DNA of 64,000 bases from positions 930,001 to 994,000 of the forward strand of contig NZ_VFME01000001.1 in assembly GCF_006714895.1 (NCBI RefSeq), given 5' to 3'. Below, one piece after another: positions 8,830-15,883 of this stretch. The notes beneath the pieces are model-generated. The model ran no database searches. It saw only the letters and a list, made by a program, of their open reading frames with translations, and was not told where the DNA came from. Position numbers and translations under genes: made by a program. The stretch comes from Gramella sp. Hel_I_59 (GTDB lineage Bacteria > Bacteroidota > Bacteroidia > Flavobacteriales > Flavobacteriaceae). Within the stretch, counting starts at the first letter, position 1; the number at the start of each line of letters is the position of its first letter.

Positions 8830-9621
8830 TTATGACTTCTTATTAATTTCGTTTATAAAATCTTTCGCTGCCTTCCCGGGATCTTCTGTTCTCATAAAAT
8901 TTTCTCCAACCAGAAAACCCTGATATCCATAATCTTTAAGTTCTGCGATTACTTTTGGGTCGCTAATTCCACTTTCTGATACTTTCACGAATTCGTCTGG
9001 TATATGCCTGGATAGATCTTTGGAGTTCTGGATGCTAACTTCAAATGTTTTGAGGTTCCGGTTATTCACCCCGATCATGTCCACATTCGCTTCAATCGAA
9101 TTCTCAAGTTCCTCAAGATCGTGTACTTCCAGTAAAACATCCATTCCAAGATTTCTCGCAAAAGTTGCCAGGCGTTTTAATTCTTCAGTCGGTAATACCG
9201 CCGCAATAAGCAAAACTACATCTGCTCCAAAAGCTTTAGCCTCAAGAATCTGGTAGTCATCTATCATGAAATCCTTTCGCAAGACCGGCATTTCTACTAC
9301 AGCCCTGGTGTATAAAAGATCTTCCAGAGAACCTCCAAAATATTTACCATCGGTAAGGACAGACATACCACAGACTCCGGCATCCTCATAACCACTCGCC
9401 ACATCCTGTACATTAAGATCGTGGTTGATGACCTGCTTAGACGGTGATCTTCTTTTGTGTTCTGCAATGATACCGCTGCTGGAATTTCTTAGTTTGTCAG
9501 CCAGTGAAACCGGATTTCTTTGAAATAAAATCGAATTTTCGAGCTGTTCTACCGGGAAAATCGACTTTTTCAGGCTTACTTCCCGACGTTTATCAGCAAC
9601 AATTTTATCTAGAATATTCAT
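8830..9621 (-). CDS. trpC: Indole-3-glycerol phosphate synthase
   Basis: It closes the pyrrole ring of CdRP with loss of CO2 and water to form indole-3-glycerol phosphate. The 263-residue TIM barrel begins MNILDKIVADKRREV. Catalytic residues are in IIAEHKRRSPSK (Glu and Lys near 53-57) and VLRKDFMIDDYQ (Lys near 118). The phosphate loop is SESGI and FLVGENFM. The gene is separate from trpF here, unlike the fused enterobacterial enzyme. It lies 12 nt after trpD. Confidence 0.97.
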   Translation of the reverse strand: MNILDKIVADKRREVSLKKSIFPVEQLENSILFQRNPVSLADKLRNSSSGIIAEHKRRSPSKQVINHDLNVQDVASGYEDAGVCGMSVLTDGKYFGGSLEDLLYTRAVVEMPVLRKDFMIDDYQILEAKAFGADVVLLIAAVLPTEELKRLATFARNLGMDVLLEVHDLEELENSIEANVDMIGVNNRNLKTFEVSIQNSKDLSRHIPDEFVKVSESGISDPKVIAELKDYGYQGFLVGENFMRTEDPGKAAKDFINEINKKS

Positions 9622-9633
9622 AATCTCAGCTTA

Positions 9634-10626
9634 TTATTTACTTAAGTCCTGTAATTTCTTGAAACATTTAAATGCATTTCCAGATGCAATAGATTCCTTA
9701 GCTCGGGCGAAACCATCCTGGGCACTTAAATTTTCAACAGTTGCAATGGCCATACCGGCATTTGCGCATACGACATTCTCCTGCGCCTGTGTTCCATTGC
9801 CTTTCAGAATACCGGTTAATATTTCTGCGGAAGATTCAATCGAACCACCTCCGGCAATTTGTGATTGTTGCAATTCTGAAACTCCAAAATCCTCTGGTTT
9901 CAACATACTTTCAGAATCGTTCCGAATGCTTTTGGTCTCACAGGTTAACGAAATTTCATCGTAACCATCGAGAGCATGGAGTATTGTGTAATTCTTATCG
10001 GTATTTTGATAAAGATACGCATACATTCGCGCCAGCTCCAAACTGAAAACGCCTACCAGTTGATTCTTAGGAAATGCAGGATTTACCATAGGTCCGAGCA
10101 TATTGAAGAATGTTTTTACAGCCAGACTTTTTCTTACCGGTGCAACGTTTTTCATCGCGGGGTGAAAAAGTGGAGCGTGCAGGATGCAGATATTGGCTTC
10201 TTCCAATGTTTTCTGAAGAAATCCCTGTTCACTGCTAAACTTGATACCAAGATATTCCATGACATTGGAACTTCCACTTACTGAAGATACACCGTAATTA
10301 CCATGTTTGGACACCTTAACTCCGGCACCTGCAGTCACGAATGAGGCAGTTGTTGAAATATTGAAAGTATCCTTTCCATCACCGCCGGTCCCACAAAGAT
10401 CCACGGTGTTGTAATCCTTAAGATCTACCTTTACACATAGTTCGAGTAATGCATCTCTGAAACCTTCCAGTTCCTGAATGGTAATACTTCTCATCATATA
10501 AACCGTAAGAAATGCTGCGATCTGTGTTTCTGAATATCTCCCTTCAGAGATATTAAAAATAGCCTGTTTTGCCTCGCTGGTTGTAATAGTTTCGTGACTA
10601 ATTAGTCTGTTTAAAAGATCTTTCAT
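9634..10626 (-). CDS. trpD: Anthranilate phosphoribosyltransferase
   Basis: It transfers phosphoribose from PRPP to anthranilate. The 330-residue product carries the PRPP-binding motif DLCGTGGDGKDTFNIST near residue 80 and KHGNYGVSS near 107, with the metal-site Asp-Glu pair in DGYDEISL near 223. Its start codon overlaps the trpG stop by 4 nt (ATGA), a classic sign of translational coupling of the two subunit genes. Confidence 0.97.
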   Translation of the reverse strand: MKDLLNRLISHETITTSEAKQAIFNISEGRYSETQIAAFLTVYMMRSITIQELEGFRDALLELCVKVDLKDYNTVDLCGTGGDGKDTFNISTTASFVTAGAGVKVSKHGNYGVSSVSGSSNVMEYLGIKFSSEQGFLQKTLEEANICILHAPLFHPAMKNVAPVRKSLAVKTFFNMLGPMVNPAFPKNQLVGVFSLELARMYAYLYQNTDKNYTILHALDGYDEISLTCETKSIRNDSESMLKPEDFGVSELQQSQIAGGGSIESSAEILTGILKGNGTQAQENVVCANAGMAIATVENLSAQDGFARAKESIASGNAFKCFKKLQDLSK

Positions 10627-11249
10627 GAGGTTGTTTGCTCGTTTTCTTTATTCTGAAGTGTTTCTTTTGAAGATTCATGTTCAACCCAGTTTTTTATCAT
10701 CTTTTTGCCATCTGGTGTCAAAACAGATTCCGGGTGAAACTGAACTCCCCGAACATCAAATTCTTTGTGTCTTAAAGACATGACCTCACCTTTAATATCA
10801 TAACTGGTAGCCTGCAGCTGTGGCGGAAGCTCTTTCGCAACTACCCAACTGTGGTATCTTCCAACTTCCAGTTCTTGTTCCAGACCCGAGTATAAATATT
10901 CATCTTCTACGAATACCTCAATACTGGTAGCAACTCCATGATAAACTTCTTTAAGGTTCAATAATGTGCCTCCATAAACTTCACCTATTGCCTGCATGCC
11001 GAGACAAACCCCCAGAATACTTTTGGTAGCGCCATATTCCATGATGATCTGTTTTAAAAGCCCTGCCTCATCTGGAATACCCGGACCCGGGGAAAGCAAT
11101 ATTTTATCATATTCAGCCACATCCTCAAGATCAAGCTGGTCATTTCTCTTTACGGTCACCTCACAATCCAGTTCTTCAAGATAATGAACAAGATTATATA
11201 CGAAAGAATCGTAATTGTCTATTACAAGGATCTTTTTCATCTTTTCCAT
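10623..11249 (-). CDS. trpG: Anthranilate synthase component II (glutamine amidotransferase)
   Basis: This class I glutaminase domain supplies ammonia to TrpE. The catalytic triad is readable: the nucleophilic Cys in GVCLGMQAIG near residue 82, and the His-Glu pair in QFHPESVLTPDG near residue 170. PGPGIPDEAG forms the oxyanion region. It starts with MEKMKKILVIDNYDSF, and the second Met may equally be the start. It lies 1 nt after trpE and overlaps trpD by 4 nt. PabA cannot be excluded by sequence, but the context makes TrpG the main role. Confidence 0.96.
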   Translation of the reverse strand: MEKMKKILVIDNYDSFVYNLVHYLEELDCEVTVKRNDQLDLEDVAEYDKILLSPGPGIPDEAGLLKQIIMEYGATKSILGVCLGMQAIGEVYGGTLLNLKEVYHGVATSIEVFVEDEYLYSGLEQELEVGRYHSWVVAKELPPQLQATSYDIKGEVMSLRHKEFDVRGVQFHPESVLTPDGKKMIKNWVEHESSKETLQNKENEQTTS

Positions 11250-11250
11250 T

Positions 11251-12645
11251 CTAAATTTCTTCAGCTATTTCCAGAGCCTTGGTAAGTGCTCCCAGTTTAT
11301 TATATACTTCCTGTAATTCATTCTCAGGCTTTGATTCTGAAACAACCCCGGCACCTGCCTGGTAATGCAATTCGTGATTTTTACTCACGAAAGATCTAAT
11401 GATGATCGCATGATTAAAATTACCTTCAAAATCCATAAAACCAATCGCGCCTCCATAAGCTGAACGATTCACATTTTCGAATTTTTCAATAAGTCGTAAA
11501 GCCATTGGTTTTGGAGCACCGCTTAAAGTTCCGGCAGGAAAAGTGTCTGCAACGATCTGTGGTGTTGGCACATTGGCGGCGATCTTTCCGGTGACTTTGC
11601 TAACTAAATGAATAACATGAGAAAAGAATTGAATTTCTCGGTAATTCTCAACCACAACATCACTTCCATTTCGGCTTAGATCATTACGTGCCAGATCAAC
11701 AAGCATTACATGTTCCGAATTTTCCTTGCGATCTGCGGCGAGTTCCTTGGCGAGCTCTGCATCTTTTTCATCATTCCCGGTACGTTTAAAAGTTCCGGCA
11801 ATAGGATGAATTTCAGCTCGCCCCTCGCTAACTATTAATTGAGCTTCAGGTGAACTTCCGAAGATTTTAAAGTTTCCGTAGTCAAAATAGAAGAGATAGG
11901 GGGAAGGGTTTACATTCCTTAGCGCCCGGTAAACATTGAATTCATCTCCCTTAAATTTTTGAGAGAAACGTCTTGAAAGTACCAGCTGGAATACGTCACC
12001 ACGTTGGCAGTGTTCCTTAGCAGCTTCTACAACATCACGATATTGATCATCATTCAGGTTAGAGTATGGCTGCTCGGTTCTGGAAAAATTATAGGAAGCG
12101 AAATTCTTCACCTTCAGCAGTTGTTCTATCTCCTCCAGTTTGGATTCAGATTTATAGCTATGGTCGAAGATATAAGCCTCGTTCTTGAAGTGGTTGATCG
12201 CGATAATGTTTTGATATACTGCATAATAAACATCCGGGATTTTTAAATCCTTTTCTTTGCGGTTGATCTCCACATTCTCGAAATACCGAACGGCATCATA
12301 TCCTATATAACCAAATATGCCATTATTGATAAACTTAAAATCTGAAGCATCAGCTTTAAAACGCTTGGAGAACTTCTGTATCGCAGCAGGAACTGAAACG
12401 GTTTTATCGGTTTTAGTCGTTTGAACCGTGCCGTCTGGCAGACTTTCGGTAATAATATCATTTTCCACCTTAAAGGAGGCTATAGGATTGCAGCAGATAT
12501 ATGAAAAGCTATTATCACTTGCATGATAATCACTACTTTCCAGCAAAAGACTGTTTGGATAACGGTCGCGAAGCTTCAAATAGATACTTACCGGAGTGAT
12601 AGTATCTGCAAGGATCTTTTTTGAAGTTGTCTTTAATTCGAACAT
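11251..12645 (-). CDS. trpE: Anthranilate synthase component I
   Basis: It converts chorismate plus ammonia to anthranilate, the first committed step of tryptophan synthesis. The 464-residue product has the N-terminal LLESSD segment (near residue 34) that in other TrpE proteins forms the allosteric Trp site, so feedback inhibition is likely retained. The chorismate-binding core shows PIAGTFKRTG, DLARNDLSRNG and GTLSGAPKPMA. It is the first structural gene of trpEGDCFBA, about 22 nt after the attenuator U-tract. The operon therefore has both enzyme-level and transcriptional control. Confidence 0.97.
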   Translation of the reverse strand: MFELKTTSKKILADTITPVSIYLKLRDRYPNSLLLESSDYHASDNSFSYICCNPIASFKVENDIITESLPDGTVQTTKTDKTVSVPAAIQKFSKRFKADASDFKFINNGIFGYIGYDAVRYFENVEINRKEKDLKIPDVYYAVYQNIIAINHFKNEAYIFDHSYKSESKLEEIEQLLKVKNFASYNFSRTEQPYSNLNDDQYRDVVEAAKEHCQRGDVFQLVLSRRFSQKFKGDEFNVYRALRNVNPSPYLFYFDYGNFKIFGSSPEAQLIVSEGRAEIHPIAGTFKRTGNDEKDAELAKELAADRKENSEHVMLVDLARNDLSRNGSDVVVENYREIQFFSHVIHLVSKVTGKIAANVPTPQIVADTFPAGTLSGAPKPMALRLIEKFENVNRSAYGGAIGFMDFEGNFNHAIIIRSFVSKNHELHYQAGAGVVSESKPENELQEVYNKLGALTKALEIAEEI

Positions 12646-12666
12646 TGAATCTTAATTTTTTTGAAT

Positions 12667-12695
12667 AAAAAAAGGCTTGTCGTGAGACAAGCCTT
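12667..12695 (-). terminator. trp attenuator terminator
   Basis: On the minus strand, AAGGCTTGTC, loop TCAC and GACAAGCCTT form a perfect 10-bp hairpin followed by a run of T. It lies between the leader peptide stop and trpE. Its loop region (12680-12686) is complementary to the 3' end of the leader ORF, so the hairpin should be conditional. Confidence 0.9.
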
Positions 12696-12731
12696 ATATA
12701 TCTATATATGAAATGGCGTATCAGCTCACGA
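12680..12731 (-). promoter_or_regulatory. trp antiterminator pairing
   Basis: TCGTGAG at 12725-12731, which includes the last sense codon and stop of the leader peptide, is exactly complementary to CTCACGA at 12680-12686 in the terminator hairpin. A ribosome stalled at the Trp codons would leave TCGTGAG free to pair and break the terminator. A ribosome at the stop codon would cover it and let the terminator form. Confidence 0.7.
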
Positions 12732-12782
12732 TTTATTGCGTAAGTTGCTCCACCACCAGTTATGTGTATTCGTTATAAACAT
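12726..12782 (-). CDS. trpL: trp operon leader peptide
   Basis: This 18-residue frame reads MFITNTHNWWWSNLRNKS and has three successive TGG codons at positions 9-11. It lies between a good promoter and a terminator in front of trpE, which is the arrangement of classical ribosome-mediated attenuation: Trp shortage stalls the ribosome on the TGG codons. The ATG is only 5 nt after the -7 box, so the mRNA may begin at or next to the AUG, with no ribosome-binding site. It was not in any list of long reading frames and was found by reading the leader. Confidence 0.88.
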   Translation of the reverse strand: MFITNTHNWWWSNLRNKS

Positions 12783-12787
12783 AGCTT

Positions 12788-12817
12788 CAAAGATAGAAAT
12801 CAATTATTTCTTATCAA
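12788..12817 (-). promoter_or_regulatory. trp operon promoter
   Basis: On the minus strand TTG (12815-12817), 19 nt and TATCTTTG (12788-12795) match the Bacteroidota -33/-7 consensus exactly. Transcription should begin within a few bases of the trpL ATG at 12782. Confidence 0.75.
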
Positions 12818-12862
12818 ACTAAATTTTAAAAAGAATCCCAAAGAATTACTCTTGGAGTCAAT

Positions 12863-13432
12863 TTAGAATTTCAAATTGATATCAAGGTCAAAATTGTCGT
12901 AGATCGTTTTGTCTCCAAGATTGTCAAAGAAACTACCTGACCCGTAACGAACGTCATATTTGGTTCTATCAATAGTTACCTGTGTAGTAGCCGTATCACC
13001 GTTCATGTTAAGATCAAAAGTTAAGGGGTGTGTTTGTTCCTTGATAGTAAGATCTCCAACAATTCCGTATTTACCATTACCTTTAGATGCAGCACTGGTA
13101 ATTACAAGTTTTGCTTTAGGATGATCACTTGTTCCAAAGAAATCATCTGACTTCAAATGACCTTCAAGTTTTTCTTTACTGTCACCAGAAAGGTCGGTCA
13201 CTGTAATAGTACTCATATCCATTACAAACTCTCCGCCAGTGATCTTGTCATCTTCCATCATTAGGTATCCGCTTTCCAGTTGGATAGTTCCTTCATGAGA
13301 ACCGGTCACTTTTTCTCCGGTCCAGTTAATAGTACTTTCAGAGGTTTTTACTTCTTTTTTTGAATTGGTAAATGCTACGGTAGTCAAAACTACCAGCATA
13401 ATTACTGCTGAATTAATTAATTTACTTTTCAT
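12863..13432 (-). CDS. YceI family secreted lipid-binding protein
   Basis: The 189-residue product has a signal peptide (MKSKLINSAVIMLVVLTTVAF) and the YceI lipocalin-like beta barrel. Typical features are STINWTGEKVTGSHEG near the start, MSTITVTDLSG, HLKSDDFF and the VGDLTIKEQTHP strand. Family members bind isoprenoid or other amphiphilic molecules in the periplasm. It begins 16 bp after the nitroreductase stop and is likely the third gene of a marR-nitroreductase-yceI operon, an arrangement suggesting a response to quinone-like or oxidative stress. Its ligand is unknown. Confidence 0.93.
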   Translation of the reverse strand: MKSKLINSAVIMLVVLTTVAFTNSKKEVKTSESTINWTGEKVTGSHEGTIQLESGYLMMEDDKITGGEFVMDMSTITVTDLSGDSKEKLEGHLKSDDFFGTSDHPKAKLVITSAASKGNGKYGIVGDLTIKEQTHPLTFDLNMNGDTATTQVTIDRTKYDVRYGSGSFFDNLGDKTIYDNFDLDINLKF

Positions 13433-13448
13433 GATGTTTGTTATTAGA

Positions 13449-14102
13449 TTATACGAAATGAATTAGATCTGAAGTTGATTTTCTAACCTTTGCAAGGTGC
13501 TGATACTGATCTTCAGCGCTACGATATCCAATAGGAGCGATTACTGCAGTAGTTAGATCTTTATTTTCAAGCTGAAGAATTTCATCAAACTTGTCAGCGT
13601 TAAAACCTTCCATTGGACAGGCGTCTATCTTCATATGAGCAGCTGCAGCTAATAAATTACCTAAAGCTATGTAGGCTTGTTTCGCAGCCCATAAGTTCTG
13701 CTTTTCCTGAGGCAATTGTAGTGTTGTGCTCTTGATCATGTCCTCCATTCCTTTCAGATCTTCCCGAGACATGTCACGTGTAGCCGCAATATTATCTAAA
13801 TAAGTGTCAACATACTTTTCAGTTACCTTAGTAAGATTTGCGAAAATCACTAGATGAGAAGCTTCAGTGATCTGGGTTTGATTCCAGGCTTCAGCTTTAA
13901 GTTTTTCTCTTATTTCAGGATTTTCAACTACGATCACCTCATAAGGCTGCATTCCATAGGAGGAGGCGGTTAGCTGAACGCTTTCAAGTAATTGATCAAG
14001 GTCTTCGCGATTGATCTTTTTCTCGCTATCAAATTTCTTTGTAGCGTATCTCCAGTTCAGGTCTTCGTTAAATCTAGTTTTAGTTTGTGTTTCTAAGCTC
14101 AT
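13449..14102 (-). CDS. NAD(P)H-dependent FMN nitroreductase family oxidoreductase
   Basis: This 217-residue protein has the nitroreductase fold. It begins NWRYATKKFDSEKKI, has SSYGMQPYEVIVVENPEIR for the FMN site and CPMEGFNADKFDEIL toward the end, and finishes with APIGYRSAEDQYQ before KVRKS. Family members reduce nitroaromatics, quinones or flavins with NAD(P)H. The start overlaps the marR stop by 23 bp, so the regulator and enzyme are cotranscribed, and the regulator probably senses the enzyme's substrate class. E. coli NfsB is the nearest well-known relative. Confidence 0.93.
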   Translation of the reverse strand: MSLETQTKTRFNEDLNWRYATKKFDSEKKINREDLDQLLESVQLTASSYGMQPYEVIVVENPEIREKLKAEAWNQTQITEASHLVIFANLTKVTEKYVDTYLDNIAATRDMSREDLKGMEDMIKSTTLQLPQEKQNLWAAKQAYIALGNLLAAAAHMKIDACPMEGFNADKFDEILQLENKDLTTAVIAPIGYRSAEDQYQHLAKVRKSTSDLIHFV

Positions 14103-14538
14103 TTAATTTGTTATTTAAATCTGTTAATTCTTTTGTTGTCAATTTTTCTGAAAATCTATTCTCCATTGATTCTACCACTGGATCAATCTCTTTTAAAAGG
14201 TCTTGTCCAGCTTCAGTAATAGTAATTTCAACTTTCCTTCTATTGGAAGGACAGGTGATTCTCTGGCAAAATCCTTTTTCGATCAGTTTGTCAACCAGTC
14301 TTGTTGTGTTGCTCATCTTGCTTACCATTCTTTCCTGAATGGTGCCTAAGTTGGCAGGTTTACCTTTTTGACCTCTCAATATCCTTAGCACATTGAACTG
14401 CTGAGAACTTACACCATATGGTTTTAATACTTCCTGCATCTCTTCACTTAAAAAATTTGCAGTTACAATAAGATTTAGAACCAGTTTTTTGGTTTCTGAA
14501 ATCTGACCGGAAGTTTTTAAAAGATCCTCTATTTTCAT
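14080..14538 (-). CDS. MarR family transcriptional regulator
   Basis: This 152-residue winged-helix protein has a helical N-terminal dimer region. The recognition part is GVSSQQFNVLRILRGQ, then MVSKMSNTTRLVDKLIEKG, and the wing is CPSNRRKVEITITEAG. MarR proteins are usually repressors released by phenolic or oxidised ligands, and they often control their own operon. It is the first gene of the marR-nitroreductase-yceI unit and is divergent from the rhodanese. The 137-bp region between them probably holds its operator, but I could not pick one palindrome with confidence. Confidence 0.93.
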   Translation of the reverse strand: MKIEDLLKTSGQISETKKLVLNLIVTANFLSEEMQEVLKPYGVSSQQFNVLRILRGQKGKPANLGTIQERMVSKMSNTTRLVDKLIEKGFCQRITCPSNRRKVEITITEAGQDLLKEIDPVVESMENRFSEKLTTKELTDLNNKLNELRNTN

Positions 14539-14675
14539 TTGTTGTTACAACATTTGTACATACAAATATAAAGAGATTTGAAGAAGCTGATAATAAAAAA
14601 TTGTTAAAAGTAGAATTGAAGACTTTACGGTTTTTAAGCAATCCTATCTTTACAGTAACCAAAAACTTGAGTAGT

Positions 14676-14990
14676 ATGAAAGAATTATCACAGGATGAGT
14701 GGCAAAAGAAGGCCGAAAACGACGATAAGGCAGTTCTCCTGGATGTGAGAACAGAGGAAGAAGTTGATGAGGGATATATTCCAAATTCTAAAAATATAGA
14801 TATATATAAAGGTCAGGAATTTGTTGATGAAGTGGATAAACTTGATCGTGACAAACATTACTATATATACTGTCGTTCCGGAAAAAGAAGTTCCCAGGCT
14901 TGTACCTTATTAGATCAAATGGGCTTTGCAGAAACTTATAATCTCGCTGGCGGTTTTTCTGAATGGGAAGGCGAGAAGGAGACGAATTAA
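14676..14990 (+). CDS. Single-domain rhodanese
   Basis: This 104-residue cytoplasmic protein has the rhodanese fold with active-site loop YCRSGKRSSQA. The Cys, near residue 67, accepts sulfane sulfur. LLDVRTEEEVDEGYIPNSKNI is the usual N-terminal part and YNLAGGFSEW the end. I start at ATG 14676 (MKELSQDEW). An ORF starting 25 residues upstream runs through the probable promoter. It is divergent from marR, so it may belong to the same stress response. A terminator follows. Confidence 0.92.
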   Translation: MKELSQDEWQKKAENDDKAVLLDVRTEEEVDEGYIPNSKNIDIYKGQEFVDEVDKLDRDKHYYIYCRSGKRSSQACTLLDQMGFAETYNLAGGFSEWEGEKETN

Positions 14991-15010
14991 CATATTCAAT
15001 ATCAGATTGA

Positions 15011-15036
15011 AAGCACCACTTGTTGGTGCTTTTTCA
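15011..15036 (+). terminator. Rho-independent terminator after the rhodanese gene
   Basis: AAGCACCA (15011-15018) and TGGTGCTT (15024-15031) form a hairpin with a 5-nt loop and a following T-rich tract. Confidence 0.85.
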
Positions 15037-15147
15037 TTTTCAGTAATACTGAAACACCTGTTTATGCGTTAAAAACTTAAAGCGGATTATTTGATTAGTC
15101 TATTTAATTGATATATTTAACCCCGATTGACCTCGAATTAAAGCATC

Positions 15148-15831
15148 ATGAATAAATCTTTATCTTTTTTAATTACAGCGCTATTGTTCGCTACGAGTCT
15201 AACTGCCCAGGATTTTAGCTTCGGAATAAAGGGAGGACCTAGTTACTCCTCAGGTGGTACTATTACCGGAAATAGTTCGAATGGATTATATTTTGACGGT
15301 GTAGTAGAAGCTGAATCTGAGATAACTTTTCACGCAGGAGCCTTTTTCGAGGTAAGATTCGGAAAATTCCTACTTAGACCAGAATTTATTTACAGCACTA
15401 TGGAAACGGAATTTCCTTTTCCAACAGTACCTTCAATTTACGCAGTTGATAAAATTAATGTACCCTTATTAATAGGATATAATGTTTGGGGTCCAATAGA
15501 TATTTATGCAGGCCCAGCTTATCAGAATATTTTAGATGCTTCACTTGAAGGAACTGAACCACCAGACCTTGAAATAGTAGCGCAAAATACTCCGCTTAGT
15601 GGACAGATAGGAATCAAGGGTTCATTCGGAAGGTTTGAACTTGATTTGCGATATGATCGTTCTTTGTCTTCAGAGGAAAATCAGGAGATCGACATTGTAA
15701 ATAGTGATTACGGGATTAACCGTGCTACTTTTAATGATACGAGGTTAAACCAGATCATGCTGAGCATTGGTTTTAAAATCTTCGATAGTTCAGCTAATCC
15801 TGGAAGAAGAAAAGGTGGATGTTACTTCTAA
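15148..15831 (+). CDS. Outer-membrane beta-barrel protein (PorT/OmpW-like)
   Basis: The 227-residue product has a signal peptide ending near TSLTAQ, then FSFGIKGGPSYSSGG and alternating strands such as FHAGAFFEVRFGKFLLRPEF and VPLLIGYNVWGPIDIYAGP. These are typical of the small barrels annotated PorT in Bacteroidota. The end is atypical, RKGGCYF, with a Cys near the C-terminus. It stands alone with its own terminator. The function is unknown, and a role in envelope transport is only an inference from the fold. Confidence 0.82.
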   Translation: MNKSLSFLITALLFATSLTAQDFSFGIKGGPSYSSGGTITGNSSNGLYFDGVVEAESEITFHAGAFFEVRFGKFLLRPEFIYSTMETEFPFPTVPSIYAVDKINVPLLIGYNVWGPIDIYAGPAYQNILDASLEGTEPPDLEIVAQNTPLSGQIGIKGSFGRFELDLRYDRSLSSEENQEIDIVNSDYGINRATFNDTRLNQIMLSIGFKIFDSSANPGRRKGGCYF

Positions 15832-15857
15832 TTTGGTAATACATAAGAATATTATTG

Positions 15858-15883
15858 AAGGCTCCATTGGAGCCTTTTTTTAT
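15858..15883 (+). terminator. Terminator after the beta-barrel gene
   Basis: AAGGCTCC, loop ATT and GGAGCCTT are followed by T7. The run of T is on the plus strand. The convergent symporter gene ends at 15880, inside this element. Confidence 0.88.
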
